Of a stretch of DNA of 43,302 nucleotides, positions 8,031 to 15,808 are shown piece by piece. Both the position numbers and the translations under genes were made by a program. The DNA is taken from positions 1-43,302 of the forward strand of contig NZ_FNRO01000031.1 of NCBI RefSeq assembly GCF_900107745.1, in the 5' to 3' direction. Origin of the DNA: Variovorax sp. YR216. GTDB taxonomy: Bacteria > Pseudomonadota > Gammaproteobacteria > Burkholderiales > Burkholderiaceae_C. The number at the start of each line of letters is the position of its first letter. Positions within the stretch are counted from its first letter, which is position 1. The notes beneath the pieces were generated by a model. That model saw only the letters and a program-made list of their open reading frames with translations, was not told the DNA's origin and did not search any database.

Positions 8031-10349
8031 TCAGGTGAGTGAAGGTGATAGCGGCGGCGAGTTCAGAAGTGCGCGCACCGCCGAGACGAAATCGCACGCG
8101 CGCAGGTGCATGACCAGATCGATGAGGCCGCCGCCGCCCTTGCCGGCCCGGGTGTCGAACCATTGCAAGCCCGAGAGCACGAGCTCCACGACCCGGCCAC
8201 CATCCAGGCTGACGTGGATGCGCTGCCCGCTCTTGCGCGGCGCGTAGGTCGCATCGACCTTGAAGTGCAGGCCCAGCGCATCGAGGCCGCCGGTCAGCGA
8301 CCCATGGCGAAGCTCGCGCAGCCGCTGCGCATCGAAGCGCCGGCCCTCCTGGCGGCACTCGCCGCGTACGGGTCCGGCTGACTGCACGAGCTGCAGCTGA
8401 ACCGAGCCGCGATGCGCCACTCGACCCGGGGCGGGCGTGGCGTGCGGTGGGGTGCTCACCGGTTCCGCTGCGCCCTGGATCGGACTCAAGATCCCCCCCG
8501 ACCCCCCCTGGGCTGCTCGCATCAAAGATGCGGGGACGGGAACCTGCACGGCTACGCCATTACTTAAAAAACTTTTGCTAGACGCTGGCCGGCGGAAGGG
8601 CAGCGCGCACGCGGGCTGTGGATAAGTTGCAGGCGTGAGGGCGCAGAGCGGTCGACCGGATTCAGTGGGCTCGGGAAGTGGCGCGCGGGCCTGGGCAGGC
8701 GTCGCGGTCGCTTTGCCTGCTTCGCCGTTGCTTGCTTCGATGCCATGGCCACCACACGTCATCGCCGCCGGGCTCGCTTCGATCCCCAGCGCCTCGGGCG
8801 ACAGCTCCAGCCAGGCGGAAATCGTCTTGGGCGTGACCCCGAGGGCTCGCGCAATCTCACGCAGGCCCTGGCCTTGCGAGCGAAGAGCCTGCGCCTGCAC
8901 GGCGCGCGGAATGTTCCCCTCACGGATGCCGCGGCCGGTGTAGTGGTCCGCACGTTGGGCCCTGCGCGCCTGGCGAGAGCGCTCTTTACGCACCCCCGCC
9001 GGCAGGATGACCACCATCTGATCGACCAGGCCCGCGCGCTCGATGTCTTCTCCAACCAGGCTCCACATTCCTTCGGGGGAATGAACGTAGCGTGGGTCCT
9101 TGTAAGGGGTCAGCCGCGCGCCGGCTGCCTTCCGCTCGTAGGCTTGGCTCGCGTTGCGCACGGCCGTGCCCATGGTGTCCAGCGCCTCGCGATCGCTCAT
9201 GCCCGCGATGTGCGCGTTCTTCCAGGCCAGCAATTCGGTCTTGAGAGACGTCTCGTCGCTGCATGTCCACGCGAGGCAGCAGGTGGCGAGGAAGAGATAT
9301 CGGTCGCGCGCGCCCTGCGCAATGCCCTGCGGATACGCCTTCGTGGAAAGCAGCGTCAGGTCCGCAAGGCGTGCAGCAGCGGTGGCAGCGAAGGAACGAC
9401 CCCTACGGCACGTTCCCGGGGATGACGCATCCGGCGCCGCCCGCCTCGTCGCCTTCAGGTCACGCCGCGGCGCCAGCTCGAGGACCCGCGCCTTGCGTTG
9501 GGCCTGCAACTCGACACGCGCGAGCGGCAGGATCTGATCGGCCAGGAAGTCAAAGGCATAGCGCCGTGGCACGAGCACCTCGGCCGTCACCCGGCGGCAG
9601 TGCGCGGGCGCCTTCGTGTTGACGGTGCCCACGAGTCGGAGCACGCGAGCCGAATCGCACACGGAGGCGTCTGCCCCGAGAGGGCGGAGCAGTTCGATGA
9701 GGCGCTTCAGGCAAACCTTCCAGCGCAACTCGGCCTTGCCCGTCACAGCCCGCTCGAAAAGCCAGTACAGGTGCACGCCGTTGCCGGTGTGGGTGGCCAT
9801 GTTCGGTGTCGGAATGCCCGCTTGTGCGAGCGCGTTCAGGGCCTCTTCGCGCATGGCCATGAAGTCGTCCTCGAAGTCGCGCCCGCGCGCCTTGGCCAGG
9901 CCGAGATCCAGATCGACCATCAGGCATGTCAGATGTTTGAGGCTCCTCCCGTTGCGCCAGCCGTAGAACGTGTTGACGCTGATGTAGCAGTCCGCTGCGC
10001 CCTGCAGCGTCTGCAGTTGCCGGACGATCGCCTCGAGCTGTTCTTGCCGCGTCCCATCTTCCGGCCTGCTCGTGACGCAAAGGAGCCGGTCCGACAGTGC
10101 GCGTGGATCGCCGGGACCGCCAGAATCGGCGGCGGGGTGCACCAACTCCAGCCTCACGGCAGCCTTCTTGCGCTGAACGGGCTGGTGATCACCCCTGGGT
10201 CGCACGATCGCCTTGTTGCCCACTGGCGTGCCGATTGCGAACCCAGGCCACAGCGCCGCCACGTGATGCAGGGGTGTTTCCATCCGATGCAAGGAAGGGA
10301 ATGCATGGCCTTGCGCAGGCTGCTGTGATGGATCTCTAAGCGCCGACAT
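8031..10349 (-). CDS. RepB-like archaeo-eukaryotic primase with HTH and CHC2-like C-terminus
   Basis: Up to 772 residues. Residues about 85-250 show the AEP primase core: LMVDLDLG with the catalytic Asp146/Asp148, HTGNGVHLYW (187-196, catalytic His193), and DSARVLRLVGTVNTK (232-246), the usual RepB-primase signature. Residues 455-521 form a basic helix-turn-helix domain, followed by a low-complexity linker. The last 80 residues resemble the CHC2/DUF3991-type fold without zinc cysteines (GLDALGLHFKVD, GKGGGGLIDLVMHL, FVSAVRALL). It would prime replication of the plasmid or of the transferred strand after entry. The start may be 10349 or the ATG at 10283. It lies between DUF1173 and the HTH/traD genes in one leftward operon. 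Confidence 0.82.
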   Translation of the reverse strand: MSALRDPSQQPAQGHAFPSLHRMETPLHHVAALWPGFAIGTPVGNKAIVRPRGDHQPVQRKKAAVRLELVHPAADSGGPGDPRALSDRLLCVTSRPEDGTRQEQLEAIVRQLQTLQGAADCYISVNTFYGWRNGRSLKHLTCLMVDLDLGLAKARGRDFEDDFMAMREEALNALAQAGIPTPNMATHTGNGVHLYWLFERAVTGKAELRWKVCLKRLIELLRPLGADASVCDSARVLRLVGTVNTKAPAHCRRVTAEVLVPRRYAFDFLADQILPLARVELQAQRKARVLELAPRRDLKATRRAAPDASSPGTCRRGRSFAATAAARLADLTLLSTKAYPQGIAQGARDRYLFLATCCLAWTCSDETSLKTELLAWKNAHIAGMSDREALDTMGTAVRNASQAYERKAAGARLTPYKDPRYVHSPEGMWSLVGEDIERAGLVDQMVVILPAGVRKERSRQARRAQRADHYTGRGIREGNIPRAVQAQALRSQGQGLREIARALGVTPKTISAWLELSPEALGIEASPAAMTCGGHGIEASNGEAGKATATPAQARAPLPEPTESGRPLCALTPATYPQPACALPFRRPASSKSFLSNGVAVQVPVPASLMRAAQGGSGGILSPIQGAAEPVSTPPHATPAPGRVAHRGSVQLQLVQSAGPVRGECRQEGRRFDAQRLRELRHGSLTGGLDALGLHFKVDATYAPRKSGQRIHVSLDGGRVVELVLSGLQWFDTRAGKGGGGLIDLVMHLRACDFVSAVRALLNSPPLSPSLT

Positions 10350-10351
10350 GA

Positions 10352-10446
10352 CTCACCATGCCGGCAGTTCGCATGTCTTTGAACATCGATTGCCTTTACG
10401 TGGCTTGGTGAGATAATCTTTGCGCTCCTGATCGACTCACCAAGCC
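10352..10446. promoter_or_regulatory. Inverted repeat plus third half-site upstream of the primase gene
   Basis: Perfect 11-bp arms GGCTTGGTGAG (10402-10412) and CTCACCAAGCC (10436-10446) are separated by 23 bp. A third copy of the core, CTCACCA, is at 10352-10358, immediately upstream of the primase start. Three copies of one heptamer in a 95-bp AT-richer gap, just before a replication gene, suggest an operator or iteron-like binding site, perhaps for the primase's own HTH domain or its small paralogue. Confidence 0.5.
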
Positions 10447-10519
10447 TTGAACACTTGGATCAGGAACATCGGCAGCAGCGCGTTGCGAGCGCGCTTCTTC
10501 CACACGGTCTCAGGATCGG

Positions 10520-10553
10520 GTCAAAGGCCTCCAGGAATCTGGAGGCCTTTGAC
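10520..10553. terminator. Perfect 15-bp hairpin at the 3' end of the DUF1173 gene
   Basis: GTCAAAGGCCTCCAG pairs perfectly with CTGGAGGCCTTTGAC around the 4-base loop GAAT. It overlaps the last codons and stop of the leftward DUF1173 gene, so the C-terminal residues (KGLQIPGGL) are encoded by the stem. On the minus strand no clear T-run follows; on the plus strand TTTGACTTTT follows. It could be an attenuating terminator, an mRNA-stabilising stem or a protein-binding site between DUF1173 and the primase gene. Confidence 0.55.
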
Positions 10554-11789
10554 TTTTGGGGCCTCCGTCGCGTGACCGGGATGGTGTTGATCGAGCGGCA
10601 ACGCAGGCATCTCGAGCTCGCCCGCGCGCCACAGCCATCGAGCGAGGTGGCTGCTCTGCATCAGTTCGTCGAGCGCGGCTTCGTCATCCCCAGTGGCGCC
10701 CGGTGGCAGCACATACATCGCCGTGGGCTGGGGGCTTGTATCCGTCGCGACCAGGCTAGCGAGCGGCCGATTGGCAGGCAGGTTGTAGCGAAGGGCCTTC
10801 GAAAAACGACGATGCGCCCCGGCCATCGCGTCGATCACCGTCTTGTCGTAGCTGCTCTCGAAGGGAATCCAACCCTCGGTGACCGTCATCAAGGCCACCT
10901 CTTCCAGCGAGGCGACTCCGGTATGGCCCACGCCGAATGTCCCGATGGCCACGAGGTGGGTGTCGGGCATGGCATCCCACAACCCGAGTTCGGTCTCGAA
11001 GCGCTTGCGCAGGCGCTTGTGGAGATCGTCGTTCATCATGAAATGCCAGTCAGGCAGATGCTTGAAGACGATCTTGTGCCCGTAACGGGAGGGCGCGAGT
11101 TCCTTGACTTCGCCGACCACGATCATGAGGGGACGAGGTCCGGATGCGATCTCTGTTGCGGCGGCTTTGGTGGTGTGCTTGATCCGGCGCTGCGCGATCT
11201 CGTGCGTGCGTTCGGCGTTGAAGCTCTCCGGAATGTAGAGGAGGTCCGCCAATGAGACGCCCTTTGCCGTCTTGTCCGAGGCCGCCTGCAGGAGGTGCTT
11301 GCGGATGACATACCAGTTGCGCTTGCCTGCCATCGTCGGCGACCAGCGGTTGAAGCCAGCTTCCTCCCACAGGTAGTGCAGCGTTCCCCGCAGCGTGAGC
11401 CTGTTGCCATCCGTCATGACGCTGCTCGCATCGGAGCCGCCGGTAGCCGGCGCAGGGCGGCCAGACGACTTCGCCAACGCAAAGTCGAATTTGAGCGCGG
11501 TCAGGCCCTTCTCCGGGTCTTCGTGGATGGCGCTGCCCATGACCTGGCCGATCCCGGAGAGCTCCGGGGGTGGCTCGTAGGAGTCGCAGGCAGGTGCATG
11601 GTCACGTCCGGTGTTGGGCATGCGCTTGATCGCGAGCCTGCCCGCGATCTTCGCGATGTACATCTCGATGCCGGGATTGCGGCAGAGGCAGAGCGGGCGA
11701 ACCTTGCCGGCGTAGGCAGTCACCAGCTCGGCCGCAAAGCCGGGGTCGTCGCCCTGGACGATGACGTCGTTAATGCGGTAGAGGCTCAT
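10521..11789 (-). CDS. DUF1173 family protein
   Basis: About 422 residues from the ATG at 11789, which overlaps the previous gene's stop (ATGA). The pattern matches DUF1173, found on plasmids and integrative elements next to type IV secretion genes: an N-terminal Cys-containing segment (LCLCRNPGIEMYIAKI, followed by RMPNTG-x-x-H-x-x-x-C), a middle YLWEEAGFNRWSP region and a long alpha/beta C-terminal half. The early Cys/His residues look like a possible zinc site. The function of the family is unknown. An upstream frame extension to 11831 is not needed. Confidence 0.8.
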   Translation of the reverse strand: MSLYRINDVIVQGDDPGFAAELVTAYAGKVRPLCLCRNPGIEMYIAKIAGRLAIKRMPNTGRDHAPACDSYEPPPELSGIGQVMGSAIHEDPEKGLTALKFDFALAKSSGRPAPATGGSDASSVMTDGNRLTLRGTLHYLWEEAGFNRWSPTMAGKRNWYVIRKHLLQAASDKTAKGVSLADLLYIPESFNAERTHEIAQRRIKHTTKAAATEIASGPRPLMIVVGEVKELAPSRYGHKIVFKHLPDWHFMMNDDLHKRLRKRFETELGLWDAMPDTHLVAIGTFGVGHTGVASLEEVALMTVTEGWIPFESSYDKTVIDAMAGAHRRFSKALRYNLPANRPLASLVATDTSPQPTAMYVLPPGATGDDEAALDELMQSSHLARWLWRAGELEMPALPLDQHHPGHATEAPKVKGLQIPGGL

Positions 11790-11992
11790 GTCACCGCACC
11801 CGGGAGAAGCGTTTCCTGCACGGCCTCGCATCGCTGGACCATCAGGCGCGCAAGGAGCTCGGCGTCTCGCGCGGCATCGACGATGTCGCGCCCCATGGCG
11901 CTTTTGAGCGCGTGCTTGAACCAGTGGCTTGCAGTGGGCGAGTCGAGGAGATCCTCGATCTCCGACAGGACTTTGTTCAGAGCGTTCGCCAT
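11786..11992 (-). CDS. Small acidic helical protein of the conjugation operon
   Basis: 68 residues from the ATG at 11992, with GGGAG about 9 bases upstream. It is mostly helical (MANALNKVLSEIEDLLDS, then ARDAELLARLMVQRCEAVQE), with no signal peptide or membrane segment. The stop overlaps the DUF1173 ATG, so the two are coupled. I do not recognise a family. A longer frame to 12229 would overlap the preceding gene and is rejected. Confidence 0.6.
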   Translation of the reverse strand: MANALNKVLSEIEDLLDSPTASHWFKHALKSAMGRDIVDAARDAELLARLMVQRCEAVQETLLPGAVT

Positions 11993-12005
11993 CTGAAGCT
12001 CTCCC

Positions 12006-12254
12006 TCAGATGCGGCGGCGCACGAGCGCGGCCCGCTTGTCCGTCGCCTGCTGTCCGGCGGCGCTTCCCTCGATGGGTGGGCTGAAGTGCGCTCGGTGCT
12101 TGCCGGTCGCTTCCCCGCGGCCCTGTCTGGACCGCCGAAACGACTCGGCCAGGATGCTGGGTTGGCCTCGCCAGAAGAAGGCGCTCGTGGGTGCCGCAGG
12201 TTTCTGGCTCTTGCCCGCACTTCGCGCATTTCGATTATTTTTGCTTGCGTCCAT
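12006..12254 (-). CDS. Small very basic protein of the conjugation operon
   Basis: 82 residues from the ATG at 12254, with GGGAG about 9 bases upstream. It is rich in Arg, Lys, Ser and Gln and starts with a disordered MDASKNNRNARSAGKSQ stretch. A central FFWRGQPSILAESFRRSRQGRG segment and a basic tail LVRRRI follow. It lies between the PLD nuclease gene and the 68-residue gene with 13-22 bp gaps. A nucleic-acid-binding or accessory role is only a guess. Confidence 0.55.
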   Translation of the reverse strand: MDASKNNRNARSAGKSQKPAAPTSAFFWRGQPSILAESFRRSRQGRGEATGKHRAHFSPPIEGSAAGQQATDKRAALVRRRI

Positions 12255-12276
12255 GTTGTTTGCTCCCTGGCACTGT

Positions 12277-12879
12277 CTAGTAGGTCGATCGATAGGGTTG
12301 GCCTTGGGCCCAGCGGCTTTGCCAGTGCGCGATGTACTGGGCCGCGAGAGCCGGGTCGTTCCGCACCACGAGCACGTTCTCGCTGTTGCGTTTGGCGGCC
12401 GCGGCCGTGAAGTTGAAGCTGCCGGTCTCCACATGCCGTCCGTCGACGACGATGTACTTGTCGTGATGGATCGCATAGACGCTCACCGTTCGGGTCGGTA
12501 TGCCGGCATTGATCAGAAGGTTGAGCGCCTCTCGGGAGGCGTGGGTCCGGCTCTCCGTCAGGTTGTTCTTGTGGTCCACCACGACGGCCACATCAACGCC
12601 GCGACGCTTCGCATCCAGCAGCGCCCGCACCACGCTCGGAGAGGTGAACGAGTAGGCAGCAAGCCGGATCGAGGAGTTGGCGGAGCCGATGACCTGGATG
12701 ACGAGGCCTTCGGCGCCGCCATCCGGAGAGAACGCGACCTCGACGGATTCATGGGTCGCAGGAAGATCCGGGACGCTTGGCGCGGGACCTCGCGCGTGAG
12801 CCGCAGAAGCAAGCGCGATCAGGAGCGCAGGCGCAAGCAGCCGTGCGATCGCGGCGGATAGCTTGATGGATGGGGTCAT
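12277..12879 (-). CDS. Exported phospholipase D-family nuclease (Nuc-like)
   Basis: 200 residues with an N-terminal signal peptide (hydrophobic run LLAPALLIALASAAHA) and one HKD motif, HHDKYIVVD with the later GSFNFT and NSENVLVV segments. This is the pattern of the small PLD endonucleases such as Nuc, which act as dimers because each chain has one HKD. Nuc is carried in the transfer region of the IncN plasmid pKM101, so this location is familiar. It probably acts in the periplasm on nucleic acid. Its ATG overlaps the stop of the preceding gene (ATGA). A much longer reading frame to 13254 is a shadow of the upstream gene. Confidence 0.87.
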   Translation of the reverse strand: MTPSIKLSAAIARLLAPALLIALASAAHARGPAPSVPDLPATHESVEVAFSPDGGAEGLVIQVIGSANSSIRLAAYSFTSPSVVRALLDAKRRGVDVAVVVDHKNNLTESRTHASREALNLLINAGIPTRTVSVYAIHHDKYIVVDGRHVETGSFNFTAAAAKRNSENVLVVRNDPALAAQYIAHWQSRWAQGQPYRSTY

Positions 12880-13238
12880 TCCGTGGCCCCGATCTTTTCG
12901 CCTGACAGGGCCCACAGCTGCAGGCGATCCCTGCATGGAGCGGCCTTTTCGTGGAGGTCCGAGGTCAGGGTGTCGATGACGACATAGCCGGCGTAGCGCG
13001 CCTTCACCTCGCGCAGCACGAGGCGGCGCGCCTCGGCCGCATCGCTCGCGAAGACGCGGGAATGAACCAGCTTGACGATGGAGTCGGCGTCCCGTCGCTT
13101 CAGGAGCGCAGAGACCATGAAGGTCTTCGATTGCGCCTGGTCCGCACTCGCCAGGTTTGGCGTGAAGGTCAGGGCGATCGCGACGGCAACGCTCGACAGC
13201 CCGCGCATGGCCATGGAGAGCAGTTCGGCCGTGCCCAT
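12876..13238 (-). CDS. Small exported protein of the conjugation operon
   Basis: 120 residues, ATG at 13238 sharing bases with the previous stop (TGATG). The first 33 residues look like a signal peptide (SSVAVAIALTFTPNLASA-DQ). The mature part, with LLKRRDADSIVKLVHSRVFASD and AARRLVLREVKARYAGYVVIDTL segments, is compact and mixed alpha/beta, with one Cys. No family recognised. It is translationally linked to the PLD nuclease downstream, so it may be that enzyme's partner or inhibitor. Confidence 0.6.
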   Translation of the reverse strand: MGTAELLSMAMRGLSSVAVAIALTFTPNLASADQAQSKTFMVSALLKRRDADSIVKLVHSRVFASDAAEARRLVLREVKARYAGYVVIDTLTSDLHEKAAPCRDRLQLWALSGEKIGATE

Positions 13239-13525
13239 CACCGAGGCTCCCCATCCCCGCAGATCCAGTCGATGCAGGAGGCGTGCGTCACCTCCCGGGT
13301 GTCGGCGACCGTCAGTTCGGCGGTGTGATACCCACCGCGGTCGGGCTGGACCGCAAAGGTTGCGGCGAGCCGTGCCTCGGCGAGATTGGCGAAGACGACC
13401 GACTGAGGAACCCCCAGTCGCCCTGTGTAGGACATCCTGCAAGGGCCTTCATAGCCCAGGGGTAGCCTGCTGAAGGCTGTGACGGTACCGTGGTGGTCCT
13501 GACCTCCGGCTATCAATGTTCTCAT
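13238..13525 (-). CDS. Small protein of unknown function
   Basis: 95 residues with CAGGAGA about 9 bases before the ATG. There is no signal peptide and no membrane segment. Segments include SYTGRLGVPQSVVFANLAE, HTAELTVADTREVTH, and a Cys-containing end, CIDWICGDGEPR. It is strand-rich. The stop is shared with the ATG of the next exported protein. Not recognised; its place among virB1 and the nuclease suggests an accessory of the transfer apparatus. Confidence 0.6.
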   Translation of the reverse strand: MRTLIAGGQDHHGTVTAFSRLPLGYEGPCRMSYTGRLGVPQSVVFANLAEARLAATFAVQPDRGGYHTAELTVADTREVTHASCIDWICGDGEPR

Positions 13526-13579
13526 GTGCTGGTCTCCTGATCATGGGACGGGGCTCTGTGGTTCATGGCAGTGCCCGCC

Positions 13580-14464
13580 CTAGTTGACGAACTGGACGAA
13601 CGGCGCGTCTTGCTGCGCGTTGGTCGGCTGAACTGCTCGCGCAGGTGTCGGTGTTGGTGCCAGTGCGTTCCGTGCCGCTGAGGCTGGCGCGGGTGATGTG
13701 GGCGTGAGCAGCTGCACCTTGACCGGCGCCGTGTCAGGCGAGGCGGCCTGTTGTGGGGTGTCGACACGCTGGGCGGGCGCATCCGCATAGACGACCCATG
13801 GCGAAGGATCTGAAGGCCGCGTCCTCGCTGTCCGTGGGGAGGAGGGCCGAGCGGCCGATCGAACTGGTATCGCACTGTCGGAAGCCTGCGGCTGGACCGC
13901 AGGCACGACCGGGCTGGATTGCGCCAGATCGATCGCGTTGGCGACGACCTTCTGTACGTAGCTCGGCTGGCCCGTCGAATCCGGACGGAAGCCGCGCGTG
14001 AAGTTGCCCGAGTAGTAGCAGCTGAAGGCGGCGCGCAGTGCCTGCTGGTCGTCAGGAATCCGTTCCCGGGCGCGCAGGTAGCAGTCCTTCAGGATCGCCG
14101 CACCTGCCTTGAGATTCCCGCAGGGTTCGAAGATGGTCTCGTAGGTGTGGCTGTACTTGGCGAGGTTGTAGCGGTTGACCTGGCCGAGACCCATGGAGAA
14201 GTTGAAGCCCTTGCTCTCCAGGTCTCGGGCCGCGGCCACCGCCTCGTCGAGGCTGCGTGGCTGACGCTGGAGGCTTCCGCCCACCACGCCGATCGCGTAG
14301 GGGTTCCACGACGATTCGGTGGACACCACACCCTTGAGCGTGGTCGGATGGATGTCGGGCGCGCAGCGCGCGGCCAGCTCGTCGAAGGGGAGCGGTGACG
14401 GGTTTGCAGAGACAGGACCCGGCGCGATAGCCAGGAGCACTGCGCAGACAGCCGTCAATAGCAC
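13580..14464 (-). CDS. virB1: VirB1-like lytic transglycosylase
   Basis: About 294 residues starting at a GTG (14464), with AGG just upstream and then a signal peptide (VLLTAVCAVLLAIAPGPVSA-NP). The SLT domain shows the catalytic glutamate in GVVSTESSWNPYAIGVVGG, the MGLGQVNRYN motif, and FEPCGNLKAGAAIL, as in VirB1/PilT-type muramidases. A long Pro/Ala/Ser-rich C-terminal tail follows. It would open peptidoglycan for the channel. A longer frame to 14845 contains no better ATG and would cover the oppositely oriented zinc-ribbon gene, so it is rejected. virB1 follows virB11 here rather than starting the operon. Confidence 0.85.
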   Translation of the reverse strand: MLLTAVCAVLLAIAPGPVSANPSPLPFDELAARCAPDIHPTTLKGVVSTESSWNPYAIGVVGGSLQRQPRSLDEAVAAARDLESKGFNFSMGLGQVNRYNLAKYSHTYETIFEPCGNLKAGAAILKDCYLRARERIPDDQQALRAAFSCYYSGNFTRGFRPDSTGQPSYVQKVVANAIDLAQSSPVVPAVQPQASDSAIPVRSAARPSSPRTARTRPSDPSPWVVYADAPAQRVDTPQQAASPDTAPVKVQLLTPTSPAPASAARNALAPTPTPARAVQPTNAQQDAPFVQFVN

Positions 14465-14515
14465 GCCTGGGTAAGATCGCCAAAAACAAGTCAAACCGTC
14501 CAGGAGGAGATTGCG

Positions 14516-14743
14516 ATGGCGTCGCTTACCTGCATCGACTGCGGTCGATCGCTCATTCCGACAGCACGGTCCTGTCTGCACTGCAGCTCGGACGATCCCT
14601 TTGGGCATGCTCGCAGGCGCGAACGGCTGGCCTTCATTGCGCAGGTCGTCATCACCGTGCTGCTGATCTTGCTGGCGATTGCTGTCAATCGAGGATGGGT
14701 GGCGTCTGCGATGCTCGACGACGCCTCCCGCCATCTGCTCTAG
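14516..14743 (+). CDS. Small zinc-ribbon membrane protein, antisense within the virB operon
   Basis: 75 residues with a very strong ribosome site (AGGAGGAG about 6 bases before the ATG). The N-terminus has two CxxC knuckles, TCIDCG and SCLHCS, forming a zinc ribbon, then a charged linker (ARRRERLAF) and one transmembrane helix (IAQVVITVLLILLAIAV). It is transcribed rightwards in the 310-bp gap between virB11 and virB1, against every neighbour. The short ribbon-plus-helix form resembles zinc-ribbon membrane proteins of unknown function. Its promoter would have to lie inside the 5' part of virB1. Confidence 0.72.
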   Translation: MASLTCIDCGRSLIPTARSCLHCSSDDPFGHARRRERLAFIAQVVITVLLILLAIAVNRGWVASAMLDDASRHLL

Positions 14744-14774
14744 CACGGGGAACTTCGCGTCCCTTCGCCGACGT

Positions 14775-15797
14775 TCAAGCACCCGCATACTGGATCTCCG
14801 AGATGTAGCGGCCGTTGCGCTCGGTGTATTTCCACTGCACGACAACGTCGACGCGGCGCTTCACGCGCTCGATGATCTGGTCACGGGTGAGCGACGTGTT
14901 CCCGTCCATCAGTTCGCCGAAGCGGTCGTACATCTCGGCCGGCGAATCGGCATGCAGCGTGGTGATCGAACCCCGGTGGCCGGTGTTGAGCATGTTCAGG
15001 AACTCGATCGCTTCCGGGCCACGGATCTCGCCGATGATGATGCGGTCAGGGGTGAGCCGCATGCAGCACCGCAGGAGAAGCATCGGGGTCACGGCAAACT
15101 GGCTGGCCGCCTGGCTGCGCGCATAGGACAGCCGCACCCAGTTCAGCTGGATGGGCTCGACCTCACGCGAGTCCTCGATGGTCACCAGGCGCTCATGTGC
15201 AGGGATGTACTGCAGCAAGGCGTTCAGACACGTGGTCTTGCCGCAGTACGTGCCGGCGGAAATGACGATCGTCTTGTGCGCGAGCACGGCCGCACGAAGG
15301 AACTCCTTCCAGTTGCCCGACCGGTAAAGGTCTCGCAGGCGATCGTCCGAATACGGCTCGTCGTCGACCTCCTGGTTCACGAACCGGAAAGCGCCTTGGG
15401 CCTGGTACTTGTCCAGGTCCATCTTCACCAGCGACTGCTTGCGGATCGTGATCGTGACGGTCCCCTCCGGAACGACGGGAGGCAGGATCATCTCGGTGCG
15501 GTAGGTCCCCCGCTCGAAGTCGGGGACGCCGTCCTCGAGGTTGACCGGGATCTCGGCCGAGAGGATCGGGCTGTCCCTGTCGACTTCCAGGCTCCTGAAC
15601 GAGGCCGTGACTTCCGCAAGGGAGTGCAAGAGTTGGAAATTCAGCTCAGGCACTTCAATCCGCTGCGCGTAGAAGGAATCCCTCGTGCGCAGCCAGATCT
15701 CTCCGGGCTTGTTGATTTGGAGCTCGGTGACGCTCGGGTCATCGAGGTAGCGCGTGAGCGGGGCGAGCTTCGACCTGAAGGACGCGATCTGCGACAT
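14775..15797 (-). CDS. virB11: VirB11 traffic ATPase
   Basis: 340 residues, the normal family length. Motifs: Walker A AGTYCGKTT (181-189), Asp box TIEDSREVE (206-214), Walker B IIIGEIRG (253-260), and His box GHRGSITTLHAD (273-284). These place it in the hexameric VirB11 family that powers pilus assembly and substrate transfer at the inner membrane. The Walker A loop carries Tyr-Cys where GS is usual. It follows virB10 after an 11-bp gap. Confidence 0.95.
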   Translation of the reverse strand: MSQIASFRSKLAPLTRYLDDPSVTELQINKPGEIWLRTRDSFYAQRIEVPELNFQLLHSLAEVTASFRSLEVDRDSPILSAEIPVNLEDGVPDFERGTYRTEMILPPVVPEGTVTITIRKQSLVKMDLDKYQAQGAFRFVNQEVDDEPYSDDRLRDLYRSGNWKEFLRAAVLAHKTIVISAGTYCGKTTCLNALLQYIPAHERLVTIEDSREVEPIQLNWVRLSYARSQAASQFAVTPMLLLRCCMRLTPDRIIIGEIRGPEAIEFLNMLNTGHRGSITTLHADSPAEMYDRFGELMDGNTSLTRDQIIERVKRRVDVVVQWKYTERNGRYISEIQYAGA

Positions 15798-15808
15798 CGA
15801 CCGGCCCT

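Noticed and set aside
13580..14845. 421-codon virB1 from 14845
   Set aside because: The upstream part is antisense to the zinc-ribbon gene and lacks a signal peptide; a GTG at 14464 gives a proper leader.
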